Source of the DNA: Paenibacillus prosopidis
Lineage (GTDB): Bacteria > Bacillota > Bacilli > Paenibacillales > Paenibacillaceae
Direction: 5' to 3'
Length of the DNA: 64,000 nucleotides
Assembly: GCF_003337375.1 (NCBI RefSeq)
Contig: NZ_QPJD01000002.1
Location: 124,001 to 188,000 of the forward strand
Shown: positions 1 through 8,095 of the stretch, one piece after another
Layout: each line of letters starts with the position of its first letter
Numbering within the stretch: the first letter of the stretch is position 1
The notes under the pieces: generated by a model
Databases searched by the model: none
What the model saw: only the letters and a program-made list of their open reading frames with translations
What the model was told of the DNA's origin: nothing
Translations under genes and position numbers: made by a program

Positions 1-1269
1 TGAAAGCGCTATTCCTTCAGAAGGATCTGTCCCTGCCGCAAGCTCATCCAGCAGCAGCAATGCTCTCGGACTGGCATATTTAAGCATTTCGTTCAGCACT
101 GTAATGTGAGAGGAAAAGGTGCTCAGCGACTGCTCCAAGCTTTGACCATCACCCACATCGGCAATGACATGTTGGAACACGCCTAGAACGCTTCCCTCCT
201 CCGCGGGCACAAGCAAGCCCGATTGCAGCATGAGCACAAACAATCCGATCGTCTTTAAAGTAACTGTTTTCCCGCCGGTGTTAGGACCCGTGATAATAAG
301 CTGCTTCCAGCCATAGCCAAGCTCAACATTTAGCGGAACGCTTCCCTGCCCAAGCAAAGGATGGCGAGCTCCTTTGAGCCGGATAACCGGCTGATCCAAT
401 AATTCAATTCGTTTTCCTTCATAGGATCGGGACAGCTTAGCCCGGGCTGTTATGAAGTCAAACGACGCCATCGCTTCCACATTACGATGCAGTTCAAAAG
501 AAAAAGATTCAGCCAGCTCCGACAATCGCGCTAAAATGACCGTACGCTCGCGCTCTTCCTCAGCCTTCCACTGCTGCAGTTCTACTTGAAGCTCAGCAAC
601 ATCAACGGGTTCAACGAACAGCGTCTGCCCGCTTGACGATTCATCCCATACCATACCAGGCACCTGCTTGCGCAGCTCACGCTTCACTGCTATCACGAAC
701 CGGTCACGCCGTTTGCTAATAACCGGCTCTTGCAGCGACGTGCGATACTTATGCAGCGCATGCTCCATTTTTCGCTGTATTTTATCTTCGGAAGCATAAA
801 TGTGCCTTCTTATAAAAGCGAGATCAGCACTTGCTTGGTCTGTAATTAAGCCGTACCGTATACAACGGTTCAGCTCATCCCGAAGCTGAGGACAATCATA
901 CATCGACTCCGCATAAGCCGCTATAGTCGGTGCGATGCTGCGTTTGCTGTACATATACTTTTTCATTTGCACGACAGAGGTAAGCCATACAGACAATTGC
1001 TCCAGCTCCGATTCGTTATAAACCCGCCCTTTACCAAGCAATGTCAGAAAAGGATCGATCCCTTCCATAGCTGACAATGGGATGCTGGCACCACTTGCAA
1101 GCAATGCCGCAGCTTCCTCCGTTTCCTGCAGCCAAGACTCAATTTGTCTGTATTTTGTACTCGGCTCCAGCCGCTCAGCGAGTAACCGCCCCGCGGGTGA
1201 TACAGTAAAACTACTGACTTGCTCCTTCACTTTGTCATACTCTAATTTTCTCCAAGATGCATTGATCAT
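1..1269 (-). CDS. MutS2-family ATPase, N-terminal part (runs off the window)
   Basis: The first 423 codons of a MutS2-family protein. The order is an N-terminal segment starting MINASWRKLEYDKVKEQ, a helical core with a DRFVIAVK stretch, a 'DESSSGQTLFVEP' motif, and the ATPase Walker A 'GPNTGGKTVTLKT' near residue 330, followed by 'LLLLDELAAGTDPSEG' (Walker B). Spacing matches MutS2, which senses collided ribosomes in Bacillus and was earlier linked to recombination control. The C-terminal part, where an Smr nuclease domain would be, lies outside the window, so a shorter Smr-less paralogue is possible. The start is an ATG at 1269 behind AGGAGG. A long leader with two terminators lies directly upstream. 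Confidence 0.88.
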   Translation of the reverse strand, partial: MINASWRKLEYDKVKEQVSSFTVSPAGRLLAERLEPSTKYRQIESWLQETEEAAALLASGASIPLSAMEGIDPFLTLLGKGRVYNESELEQLSVWLTSVVQMKKYMYSKRSIAPTIAAYAESMYDCPQLRDELNRCIRYGLITDQASADLAFIRRHIYASEDKIQRKMEHALHKYRTSLQEPVISKRRDRFVIAVKRELRKQVPGMVWDESSSGQTLFVEPVDVAELQVELQQWKAEEERERTVILARLSELAESFSFELHRNVEAMASFDFITARAKLSRSYEGKRIELLDQPVIRLKGARHPLLGQGSVPLNVELGYGWKQLIITGPNTGGKTVTLKTIGLFVLMLQSGLLVPAEEGSVLGVFQHVIADVGDGQSLEQSLSTFSSHITVLNEMLKYASPRALLLLDELAAGTDPSEGIALS

Positions 1270-1293
1270 CTTATTGCCTCCTTAATTTTGGAT

Positions 1294-1337
1294 AAAAAAA
1301 AGACAGGAACAGAACGCGGGCGCGTTCCATTCCTGTC
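1294..1337 (-). terminator. Strong intrinsic terminator between leader and MutS2-family gene
   Basis: On the minus strand, GACAGGAA and a following near-perfect arm around GAACGCG fold onto the complementary half (1302-1337) and are followed by eight U residues (1294-1301). It ends only about 25 bases before the MutS2-family start codon, so transcripts from upstream must read through it to express that gene. Confidence 0.85.
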
Positions 1338-1403
1338 ATGTTCGACGTATGCTCCAATACCGCTTCCATCGTTAACGCAATTCGTTAACAGAAAAAAGAG
1401 TAT

Positions 1404-1430
1404 AAAAAAACCGCGCTGCGAGAGCACGGT
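1404..1430 (-). terminator. First leader terminator
   Basis: An 8-bp stem (ACCGTGCT with AGCGCGGT, one G-U pair) and a five-base loop at 1410-1430 are followed on the minus strand by seven U residues (1404-1410). It ends the structured leader RNA that begins near 1634. Confidence 0.85.
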
Positions 1431-1497
1431 GATTGGGCCGCTGTCGAATTGCATTCAGGCGGAAATCCTCATGTCCTTAACTCTTGGCGTCAGATAA

Positions 1498-1560
1498 CTA
1501 AATAGAGCCTTGCCGCACGACACAAATGCACCGGACGTAAGCCGCAAGACCTTCGTTCAT
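1498..1560 (-). CDS. Leader peptide 2 candidate, 20 codons
   Basis: The frame starts with ATG at 1560, 15 bases after the stop of leader peptide 1, and encodes MNEGLAAYVRCICVVRQGSI before TAG at 1498-1500. It fills the apical part of the leader rod almost exactly. A weak GGAT lies upstream, so translation may depend on coupling to the first frame. The peptide has a Cys-Ile-Cys-Val-Val core. I do not recognise it as a known leader peptide. Confidence 0.35.
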   Translation of the reverse strand: MNEGLAAYVRCICVVRQGSI

Positions 1561-1575
1561 CTGACCATATCCAAT

Positions 1576-1602
1576 TTATGAGTTAAGAACACCGTTAATC
1601 AT
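1576..1602 (-). CDS. Leader peptide 1 candidate, 8 codons (MINGVLNS)
   Basis: ATG at 1602 lies eight bases after an AAAAGGGG ribosome binding site, and the frame closes with TAA at 1576-1578. Its 3' codons form the 5' strand of the closing stem of the leader RNA (1580-1589), so ribosome position on this frame would decide whether the stem can form. This is the usual geometry of translation-dependent attenuators. Too short to test by composition; the call rests on the ribosome binding site and its location. Confidence 0.4.
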   Translation of the reverse strand: MINGVLNS

Positions 1603-1640
1603 TAAAATTTCCCCTTTTCGTTGAAGAAGCTTACCCCAAT

Positions 1641-1670
1641 AATATACAAAAAAGACAAGTCCTCTGTCAA
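1641..1670 (-). promoter_or_regulatory. Sigma-A type promoter of the leader RNA
   Basis: Minus strand: TTGACA at 1665-1670, an 18-base spacer, TATATT at 1641-1646; start predicted near 1634. It sits just after the end of the MBL hydrolase gene, so the leader and the MutS2-family gene form a transcription unit of their own. Confidence 0.75.
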
Positions 1671-1692
1671 GCCCGACATTAAGACCGGCAGA

Positions 1693-2469
1693 TTAAATCG
1701 TTATCGACATCCCTGTCCGAGCGAATTCCATTCTCTCCGGCAGCGCATATGATTTTCTGAAGTCAATGTCATGGGACATATGAGTAAGAAGCGTGCGCTT
1801 TGCTTCCCACTTCCCGGTCAATTCGATTGCTTCAAGGACATCATAAACGGACCTCGTTTCATAAGCGAATGGCTCATGATAAAAACTTGTCCCAAATACA
1901 AGTAAATCAAGGCCGTATAAGGGCTCCTGCTGCTGCTCCGTCAAACCGATTGAATCGGAACAATATGCCCACTTATAACCGTTAATGGTATGTTCGAACC
2001 GGAACGCGTAGGCATAGCCGTTTTTGCCATGATTTACGCGCCAGCTGGAAGCAATCCATTGACCTAATTGAATAGGCTGATCGAAGGAATGAAACGATAT
2101 TTGATTTTGAAGCCAAGGAAAACGTTCATTAATTTCATTGATAACTTCCGAGGGAGCGTAAGCAATCCCCCGCTTTTTCAGCCAGCGGCAAGTGTCAGCC
2201 CATTCTACTAAGCCGCCGATGTGATCAAAGTGTGCGTGTGTAATGAGCATCGTATCTACTGTGTGCAGCTTAGCGGCTTCCATTTGTTTCGCCCAATCCG
2301 GTCCGCAATCAATCCATATCGTTCCCGCATCCGGATCTTCGATTTGCATGGAAGAGCGCAGACGACGGTTTTCGTTAGTTATGCGGGCTTCTTCGCAAAC
2401 CGTACACTCACAGTAGACACGCGGAACCCCCATGGAGTCCCCGGTGCCTCTAATTAATAATCTCGTCAT
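1693..2469 (-). CDS. MBL-fold metal-dependent hydrolase (PhnP-like)
   Basis: A 258-residue metallo-beta-lactamase-fold protein. The metal motif 'THAHFDHIGG' (HxHxDH) is near residue 77, a later His sits in 'WRVNHGKNG', and 'YCSDSIGL' supplies the bridging Asp. A cysteine group near the N-terminus ('CECTVCEEA') looks like the structural zinc site of PhnP-type phosphodiesterases acting on cyclic ribose phosphates; the true substrate cannot be read from sequence. Its ATG overlaps the stop of the upstream acetyltransferase gene by 4 bases (ATGA), so it is the last gene of a coupled four-gene run. Confidence 0.85.
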   Translation of the reverse strand: MTRLLIRGTGDSMGVPRVYCECTVCEEARITNENRRLRSSMQIEDPDAGTIWIDCGPDWAKQMEAAKLHTVDTMLITHAHFDHIGGLVEWADTCRWLKKRGIAYAPSEVINEINERFPWLQNQISFHSFDQPIQLGQWIASSWRVNHGKNGYAYAFRFEHTINGYKWAYCSDSIGLTEQQQEPLYGLDLLVFGTSFYHEPFAYETRSVYDVLEAIELTGKWEAKRTLLTHMSHDIDFRKSYALPERMEFARTGMSITI

Positions 2470-3140
2470 AGCGGAAGCAGCTCGATCGTCTCTGAAGCGC
2501 GAATCTTCTCCATCATATTAAGCCACTCTTCCGGTTTGTTCGGCAATGCAGAATAATAGCCCTCGAGAAACGCGGATACGAGCGAAGCGTCAATACTTGC
2601 TTGCTCTTCATCCTTCGGTAAAAAGCATAAGTCCAGCTCTGATACTGCCGCGCCTTCATGATCCCATGATGGGTGAACATAAGCGAGATTTAGCCGTTTG
2701 TAGCCGACATGCGACAGCACCTCGCGGCGAACATACGGATTCATCGGAGATACCCCTCCAAACGCATGATCTTCCGCACGATAAGGATCGTAGACCTCAG
2801 CAAACATTCCGATTGGCGTTGTTCCCGATTGTTCAGCGAGTCTTTCCAGGTCACGCTCTCGATTTCGCAGCAGAAACCGCCCAATACCGAGTGATGGCTT
2901 GGCGATTATCGTAAAGTCAGTCATCGCCACGCGCAGTTCAGGATAATAACGATATTCGGTTGATCCAACGACTTCACCTTCATGTACCGCCACGTATACA
3001 TGAATGGTTGGATCCTCAAGCGGTTCCTTCCACAGCTCATAAGCCAGCACCTCTTCAGGCGGGAAAATCGTTTGCAGCAGCTGATGCAGCGAGCTGAAAT
3101 AGGGATCTTCAATCGATGAAATGCGATGATAGATTAACAT
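2466..3140 (-). CDS. GNAT-family acyltransferase, first of two
   Basis: A 224-residue protein with GNAT features: beta strands around 'VYVAVHEGEVVGSTEYRYY' and an acyl-CoA loop region near 'PSLGIGRFLLRNRERD', where the usual Q/RxxGxG/A appears as 'LGIGRF'. Substrate is unknown. ATG at 3140 is preceded by AAGGAGAG. It lies 15 bases after a second GNAT gene and overlaps the MBL hydrolase gene by 4 bases, so all four genes from the nitrilase to the hydrolase probably share one mRNA and one pathway. Confidence 0.75.
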   Translation of the reverse strand: MLIYHRISSIEDPYFSSLHQLLQTIFPPEEVLAYELWKEPLEDPTIHVYVAVHEGEVVGSTEYRYYPELRVAMTDFTIIAKPSLGIGRFLLRNRERDLERLAEQSGTTPIGMFAEVYDPYRAEDHAFGGVSPMNPYVRREVLSHVGYKRLNLAYVHPSWDHEGAAVSELDLCFLPKDEEQASIDASLVSAFLEGYYSALPNKPEEWLNMMEKIRASETIELLPL

Positions 3141-3155
3141 AATGGCATCTCTCCT

Positions 3156-3815
3156 TTATATAAATGGATTTCTCCATTCCATAATGACCGCACAGTTTTG
3201 CGATTGCTCGTCTTCCAAATAATTATGGGCTAATCCAACCGGCATACGGCCGCAACGCAGCAGAAATGTAATGACGGGATCTTTCCACTCACCTTCCAGC
3301 ACTTTTTCCAAATACACTTCAGGCGACACCTCATGCGCATGTTCCGAATAGCCTGGCATCCGTCCCCCGCCTAGCAATCTGCTTAGTCCTGCGAATACTA
3401 CGGTCTCATACATCGTTTGCATGAGCCATTTGCCGATTCCCGATTTGCGATATTCTGGCATAACGCATATATCAACAACGTATAACGTATCTCCGTTTCT
3501 GTTATGGTTACGGATATAGCCGCCATCAGTTATCGTTTGCCAATCGTGCGAATGGCCATAATCGTTCATATCGACGATTAGCCCTGTCATGGATCCAATC
3601 ATACGCCCTCCTACTTCAGCGCACAATGTACCTTCAGGGAAACGCGAAACATGCTCTGATAGCTGCTGTGGGTTCCACCACAGCTCTTCTGGAAAAGGCG
3701 GCGGAAAGCTTGCCCGTTGAACGTCAATGAGTGCTTCAAAATCAGCTTCGGTATAATTGCGTATGATGGTCTTTTGCGGTTTCCCGTCAACAAACAAATA
3801 TATTTCTTTGCGCAT
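3156..3815 (-). CDS. GNAT-family N-acetyltransferase, second of two
   Basis: A protein of about 219 residues with a clear GNAT core: 'DICVMPEYRKSGIGKWLMQ' holds the acetyl-CoA binding R/KxxGIGxxL motif, preceded by the strand 'LCAEVGGRMIGSMTGL'. An upstream in-frame TTG exists, but the ATG at 3815 has GGAG at a 6-base spacing and is preferred. It begins just after the nitrilase stop codon. In many bacteria a GNAT domain of this kind is fused N-terminally to a nitrilase domain; here the two are separate adjacent genes, nitrilase first, which suggests that they act on one substrate. Confidence 0.8.
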   Translation of the reverse strand: MRKEIYLFVDGKPQKTIIRNYTEADFEALIDVQRASFPPPFPEELWWNPQQLSEHVSRFPEGTLCAEVGGRMIGSMTGLIVDMNDYGHSHDWQTITDGGYIRNHNRNGDTLYVVDICVMPEYRKSGIGKWLMQTMYETVVFAGLSRLLGGGRMPGYSEHAHEVSPEVYLEKVLEGEWKDPVITFLLRCGRMPVGLAHNYLEDEQSQNCAVIMEWRNPFI

Positions 3816-3817
3816 TG

Positions 3818-4678
3818 CTAGCTCCAATCCGGATACAAATCGGTCCGGCGGTCACGCCAGGTTGTAACCGAGCCTCTCGCTCTTACATCCTCCAGCAGCG
3901 ACAGATCAAGATCTGCAACGACCAGCATATCATCATTTATAATGCCTTCACTTAGAATACCAGCTGGCGGGAATGGAATGTCGTTTGGAGTTATGATGGC
4001 AGCTTGACCAAAATTCGCCCGCATGAAATCGACTTTGCGCAACGCACCGACCGTTCCCGTCGTTACGATATACACTTGATTTTCAACCGCTCTCGCATGA
4101 CAGCAATAGCGGACGCGATAGAACCCATGCCGATCGTCCGTGCAGGATGGACAGAAAATAACGTCTGCTCCTTTAGCACGCGCCATTCGTACGATCTCAG
4201 GGAATTCGATATCATAGCAGGTTAACATTGCAATCGTGCCAAATGTAGTCTCGAACACTTCAATGCCCTCACCCGGCGACATGTTCCATTCACTTACTTC
4301 GGTCGGCGTGAGATGGATTTTGTGCTGAACGTCTATTTTCCCGTCCGGATGGAACAGATGCGCCGCATTACGGAGCTTGCCATCAGTGACCTCAACGACA
4401 TGTGTACCACCGACAATATATACCCCATATTCAGCTGCTAATGTACGAAATAACTTCAAATAGTCATGCGAAAAGTCAGGCAAACACTCGATTGGCAGCG
4501 CATTGCCTTCCTCATCTCCGATTGACAGCAATTGCGTGGTCATAAATTCGGGAAATAAAATAAATTGCACGCCATACTCCGAGGCATTGCGGACATAATG
4601 CTTGACTTGCCCGGCAAATTGATCAAACGAGCTAATATCAGTCAGCTTATATTGAACAGCAGCTGTACGAAACTTCAT
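3818..4678 (-). CDS. Carbon-nitrogen hydrolase (nitrilase superfamily amidase)
   Basis: A 286-residue single-domain nitrilase-superfamily enzyme. The catalytic triad is visible: Glu in 'FILFPEFMTT', Lys in 'QHKIHLTPTE' and Cys in 'MLTCYDIEFPEIVR'. The C-terminal 'CCHARAVENQVYIVTTGTVG' is typical of the family. Such enzymes cleave amide or nitrile C-N bonds; the substrate is not evident. Of two close ATGs, the one at 4678 has GGAGGG at a 6-base spacing. It opens the nitrilase-GNAT-GNAT-MBL gene run and is separated from the histidine kinase gene by about 23 bases. Confidence 0.87.
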   Translation of the reverse strand: MKFRTAAVQYKLTDISSFDQFAGQVKHYVRNASEYGVQFILFPEFMTTQLLSIGDEEGNALPIECLPDFSHDYLKLFRTLAAEYGVYIVGGTHVVEVTDGKLRNAAHLFHPDGKIDVQHKIHLTPTEVSEWNMSPGEGIEVFETTFGTIAMLTCYDIEFPEIVRMARAKGADVIFCPSCTDDRHGFYRVRYCCHARAVENQVYIVTTGTVGALRKVDFMRANFGQAAIITPNDIPFPPAGILSEGIINDDMLVVADLDLSLLEDVRARGSVTTWRDRRTDLYPDWS

Positions 4679-4701
4679 CTGCATCCCTCCTTTAAAAAAT
4701 G

Positions 4702-6060
4702 CTATTGTTTCCGTTGCTTGAATTGCAGCGTTATCGTCGTACCTAGATCAGGCAAGCTGAAGACGTCAACTTTGCCTTCATGCAAATCGACGATACGCTT
4801 TGCTATAGACAATCCCAGTCCAACGCCACCGGTAGTCCGGCTTCTGGCTCCATCTACGCGATAGAATCTTTCAAACAGATGCGGAATTTCATTTTCCGGG
4901 ATCCCGATCCCTTTATCCTTGACCTCAATTTTTACAATATGCCTGACCAGCGTAACGGTGACATCGATCGGGTCCTTTGAATATTTGATTGCATTATCCA
5001 GCAATATAACGAGCAGTTGTCTAATTTTATCCTTATCGCCTACCATCCGGACGACCTTAGACATCGCCTTAACGCGAATCGGTCGTCCAAAGGTGGTCTG
5101 CAGCATCGTAGCTAGCTCGTCAACTACTTGAACAACGTCGAACAGCTCCTGCTTGAGCCAATCTTCTTGCTCAGCCTCTGCCAGCATTAGCATGGACTTC
5201 GTTAAATTTTGCAAACGGTTTGCTTCCTTATCGATTGCTTCAATAGCCTCATTGCGCAGGTTTTCATCGTCGCGCCCCCAACGCCTCAGCATGCCGGCGT
5301 AGCTGCTAATTACAGTCAGCGGCGTTTTCAGCTCATGTGAAGCATCGGCCACGAATTGCTTCTGCTTAGCAAAAGTACGTTCAAGCCGCTCGATCATTTG
5401 ATTAAATGCGCGGACAAGCTGCAATAATTCTGCCGATTCCTCACGGCTGTTCAAATCAATTTGCCTTAGCTTCCCGCTCCGATCGATTTCGCGCATTGTA
5501 TTAACCATTTGCTGAATGGGCGCCGTCAATCTGGATGTGAACCAATATGTACCAAAGATAGCGAACAAAATGGCTCCGCCGCTCGTTACGCTTAAAGCAG
5601 CAACCAGCACTTGCAAATAGTTGTCGAGCTCGTCCAAAATGCGGTTAACCTCAAGCATTCCAATGACACGGTTGCCTTCATAAAGCGGTACACGCATAAA
5701 CAAAATGCGCTCCCCGCCCTTCGTAATCATCCCTGTATGATGCTGGAGCTCGAACGCTGCCGGCAGCTCCAGCAGCAGCTCGTTGGAGCCCGTGATGTTA
5801 ACCACTCTATTATTCGGAACTATTATGCGGATCATTTCATTTACATTGTAATATTCATTCAGCAAATCCGGAGAATTTAGTCCTCGGCCGCTCTGGATTC
5901 GGGGGTTTTCAAGCATGAGATTGACCTTATTGGCAATTACTTCTTCTTCGCTTTCAGTCGTGATTTTTATCACATAAAAATAGACGAAAATATTAAACAA
6001 AATGAGAATAAAGATTAGCCAAAAAATAGTAAAAAGCGTGAACCGTTTGCGCAGCGTCAT
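4702..6060 (-). CDS. HAMP-domain sensor histidine kinase (ArlS-like)
   Basis: A 452-residue membrane sensor kinase. It has an N-terminal transmembrane helix (residues about 8-33), an extracytoplasmic sensor segment of roughly 120 residues, a second helix near residues 150-170, HAMP ('FTSRLTAPIQQMVNTMREID'), the H-box 'ASHELKTPLTVISS', N-box 'ILLDNAIKYS', and G boxes 'KDKGIGIPENE' and 'GGVGLGLSIAKRIV'. Partner is the response regulator directly upstream, whose gene overlaps by 4 bases (ATGA). Overall resemblance is to ArlS/CssS-type kinases; the signal is unknown. Confidence 0.92.
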   Translation of the reverse strand: MTLRKRFTLFTIFWLIFILILFNIFVYFYVIKITTESEEEVIANKVNLMLENPRIQSGRGLNSPDLLNEYYNVNEMIRIIVPNNRVVNITGSNELLLELPAAFELQHHTGMITKGGERILFMRVPLYEGNRVIGMLEVNRILDELDNYLQVLVAALSVTSGGAILFAIFGTYWFTSRLTAPIQQMVNTMREIDRSGKLRQIDLNSREESAELLQLVRAFNQMIERLERTFAKQKQFVADASHELKTPLTVISSYAGMLRRWGRDDENLRNEAIEAIDKEANRLQNLTKSMLMLAEAEQEDWLKQELFDVVQVVDELATMLQTTFGRPIRVKAMSKVVRMVGDKDKIRQLLVILLDNAIKYSKDPIDVTVTLVRHIVKIEVKDKGIGIPENEIPHLFERFYRVDGARSRTTGGVGLGLSIAKRIVDLHEGKVDVFSLPDLGTTITLQFKQRKQ

Positions 6061-6755
6061 GCATCGGGCTCCTTTATCATATAACCTACACCGCGCACCG
6101 TATGAATAAGCTTATGACGATAGCCCTTGTCCAGCTTTTGCCGCAAATAACGGATGTAAACGTCAACCAAATTCGTTTCGCCGATAAAATCATAACCCCA
6201 CACTTCAGACAGAATGTCTTCGCGCGACTTTTCTTCATTTTTGTTCTCGACGAGATAGACAAGCAGCTCAAATTCACGCGGAGTCAGTTCAATAACAATA
6301 TCTTTACGGAATACTTTACGCGTCCGCAGCTCAATGGTTAGATCGCCGACTTTAATCATGTCCGAACCTTCCGCTTCACGCGGATACTGCTGAAATATGC
6401 GCAAAATGTTACGAACCCGCGCCAGCAGCTCCTCCATCGCAAACGGTTTGGTAATATAATCATTCGCGCCGTGCTCGAAACCGCTCACTTTATCAGGTAC
6501 AGTATCCCGTGCTGTCAATAATATAATAGGTACCGGATTACCTGCCTGACGCAGCAACCTCAGCACTTCAATTCCGCTCATTTCTGGAAGCATGACATCA
6601 AGAAGTACTAGCTCCCAATCACCTGAAGAAGCCATTTCATACCCCTTACGTCCATCAGTGGCCGTACCGACCGTATAGCCCTCATGCTCCAGTTCCAGCT
6701 GCAAAATACGGGATATACCCGCTTCGTCTTCAACGACAAGAATTCGCTCTTTCAT
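6057..6755 (-). CDS. OmpR/PhoB-family response regulator (ArlR-like)
   Basis: A 232-residue two-domain regulator. The receiver domain (about 1-120) has acidic residues 'VVEDE', phospho-acceptor Asp in 'LLDVMLPEMSG', Thr in 'LLTARD' and Lys in 'YITKPF'. The C-terminal winged helix (about 130-230) has 'LTPREFELLVYLVENK' and 'RYLRQKLD'. First gene of a pair with the kinase. AGGTG lies 10 bases ahead of the ATG. A perfect 12-bp palindrome CTCTTGCAAGAG at 6805-6816 in the upstream region could be an operator, but this is a guess. Confidence 0.93.
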   Translation of the reverse strand: MKERILVVEDEAGISRILQLELEHEGYTVGTATDGRKGYEMASSGDWELVLLDVMLPEMSGIEVLRLLRQAGNPVPIILLTARDTVPDKVSGFEHGANDYITKPFAMEELLARVRNILRIFQQYPREAEGSDMIKVGDLTIELRTRKVFRKDIVIELTPREFELLVYLVENKNEEKSREDILSEVWGYDFIGETNLVDVYIRYLRQKLDKGYRHKLIHTVRGVGYMIKEPDA

Positions 6756-6870
6756 CTTTGAGGTTCACCTGCTTCCGGTTGTCGATTATATATTCATTTA
6801 TCAACACACTCTTGCAAGAGCGGTTGATTTTATCATAATGAAGCTGTTTCACAAATGCAAGCAAGCCGAT

Positions 6871-8082
6871 CTACAGGAAGAGTAGACCGGCGATAGCCGC
6901 GAGCAAGACTGTTTGCCACGGAGGACGTTTCCATAATTGCGAAAAGGCAAACAAAATCAGTACAAGAACAAACTGCTCAGAGGATGTAACCGTATCGATA
7001 AAAATAGGATCGTATAAGGCCGCCAGCAAAATACCAACGATACCGGCATTGACTCCTTTGAGCGCAGCTTGCGCAATACGATTTCGTTTCAGAGCATCCC
7101 AGAATGGCAAAGTGCCGATTAACAAAAGAAACGAAGGTAAGAAAATAGCTATAAGCGCAATTAAGGCATACCCGATTCGCATCGGTCCCGTTTGCAGAGC
7201 CGCACCTATATAGGCTGCGAAGGTAAACAATGGCCCAGGCACTGCCTGCACCGCTCCGTAACCGGCCATAAACTGATCATTCGTAAGCTTTAGCTCGCCG
7301 CTGCCAAGAAACTCAACCTCCAGCATAGGCAAGACGACGTGTCCGCCGCCAAATACGAGAGAACCGGCCCGATATATGCTGTCAACCATCGATAAGACCG
7401 GTGATCCTGTCCAAGTGCCAGCTATAGGCAATAGGATAAGCAGCAAGAAAAATATAACGAGCATGACTGCGGCGGAAATGCGTCCTACAGGATGCTTATC
7501 ATCCTGTTGTTCTGCCGGTTGCTCCTTCTCCGTCTGCGGCTTAAGCAACGTTATTCCAATAACTGCACTTATTAGAAGCGGAAGCAGCTGTCCCCACATA
7601 TTCGGCACTAAAATGGCCATGCAAGCTGAGCCGAACATCAGCGAGGCGCGTGAGCGATCCGGGGCTAGGGAACGTGCCATGCTCCAAACAGCCTGCGCGA
7701 CAATTGCAACTGCTGCCAGCTTCAAGCCCTGAAGCCAGCCCGCTCCTGCCAAAGACAACGTATCTGCACTAAATGCAAATGCAATCATCAGCAGCGCCGA
7801 AGGGAATGTAAAGCCTATCCATGCTGCAATAGCGCCGATGATTCCGGCACGTTTGGCACCAATAGCCATTCCAAGCTGGCTGCTGGCAGGTCCGGGAAGA
7901 AACTGGCACAACGCTACCAAATCGGCAAACGCCCGATCGGATAGCCACTGCCTGCGTACAACATATTCGTCACGAAAATAACCGATATGAGCAATAGGTC
8001 CGCCGAATGAGGTGAGTCCGAGCTTGCTTGCTGCCCAGAACACCTCCCATAACGCACCCAAACCGAAGGCCCGCCTATTCAT
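6871..8082 (-). CDS. chrA: Chromate transporter, two-domain (ChrA family)
   Basis: About 403 residues with two homologous CHR halves. The first half carries 'SKLGLTSFGGPIAHIGYF' and 'FLPGPASSQLGMAIG'; the second carries 'SLVFGGGHVVLPMLE' and 'AVQAVPGPLFTFAAYIG'. Roughly ten to twelve hydrophobic helices. The family exports chromate from the cytoplasm and may move other oxyanions. A start at 8124 would overlap the ABC-F gene; the ATG at 8082, eight bases after GGGGTG, is preferred and places the gene 13 bases after the ABC-F stop codon. A hairpin at 6867-6895 spans the stop codon and may end transcription, though its U tract is poor. Confidence 0.9.
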   Translation of the reverse strand: MNRRAFGLGALWEVFWAASKLGLTSFGGPIAHIGYFRDEYVVRRQWLSDRAFADLVALCQFLPGPASSQLGMAIGAKRAGIIGAIAAWIGFTFPSALLMIAFAFSADTLSLAGAGWLQGLKLAAVAIVAQAVWSMARSLAPDRSRASLMFGSACMAILVPNMWGQLLPLLISAVIGITLLKPQTEKEQPAEQQDDKHPVGRISAAVMLVIFFLLLILLPIAGTWTGSPVLSMVDSIYRAGSLVFGGGHVVLPMLEVEFLGSGELKLTNDQFMAGYGAVQAVPGPLFTFAAYIGAALQTGPMRIGYALIALIAIFLPSFLLLIGTLPFWDALKRNRIAQAALKGVNAGIVGILLAALYDPIFIDTVTSSEQFVLVLILFAFSQLWKRPPWQTVLLAAIAGLLFL

Positions 8083-8095
8083 CCTGAATTCACCC

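Larger units (their letters stand above)
1403..1634 (-). ncRNA. Structured leader or small RNA upstream of the MutS2-family gene
   Basis: A transcript of about 230 nt is predicted from the promoter at 1641-1670 to the terminator at 1404-1430. It has a long rod: 1580-1589 pairs with 1474-1483 (10 bp), 1571-1574 with 1484-1487 (4 bp), 1559-1565 with 1489-1495 (7 bp) and 1544-1548 with 1509-1513 (5 bp). Two short reading frames lie inside it. It resembles no riboswitch class I know; a 6S-like rod or a ribosome-dependent attenuator are the readings considered. Because a second terminator and then the MutS2-family gene follow, a cis-acting leader is favoured, but an independent sRNA cannot be excluded. 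Confidence 0.6.

Noticed and set aside
1302..1337. T-box-like word TGGAACGCG in the second leader terminator
   Set aside because: A T-box needs the TGGNACCGCG sequence upstream of, and competing with, the terminator plus a specifier loop. Here the word lies within the terminator stem itself and the rest is absent.
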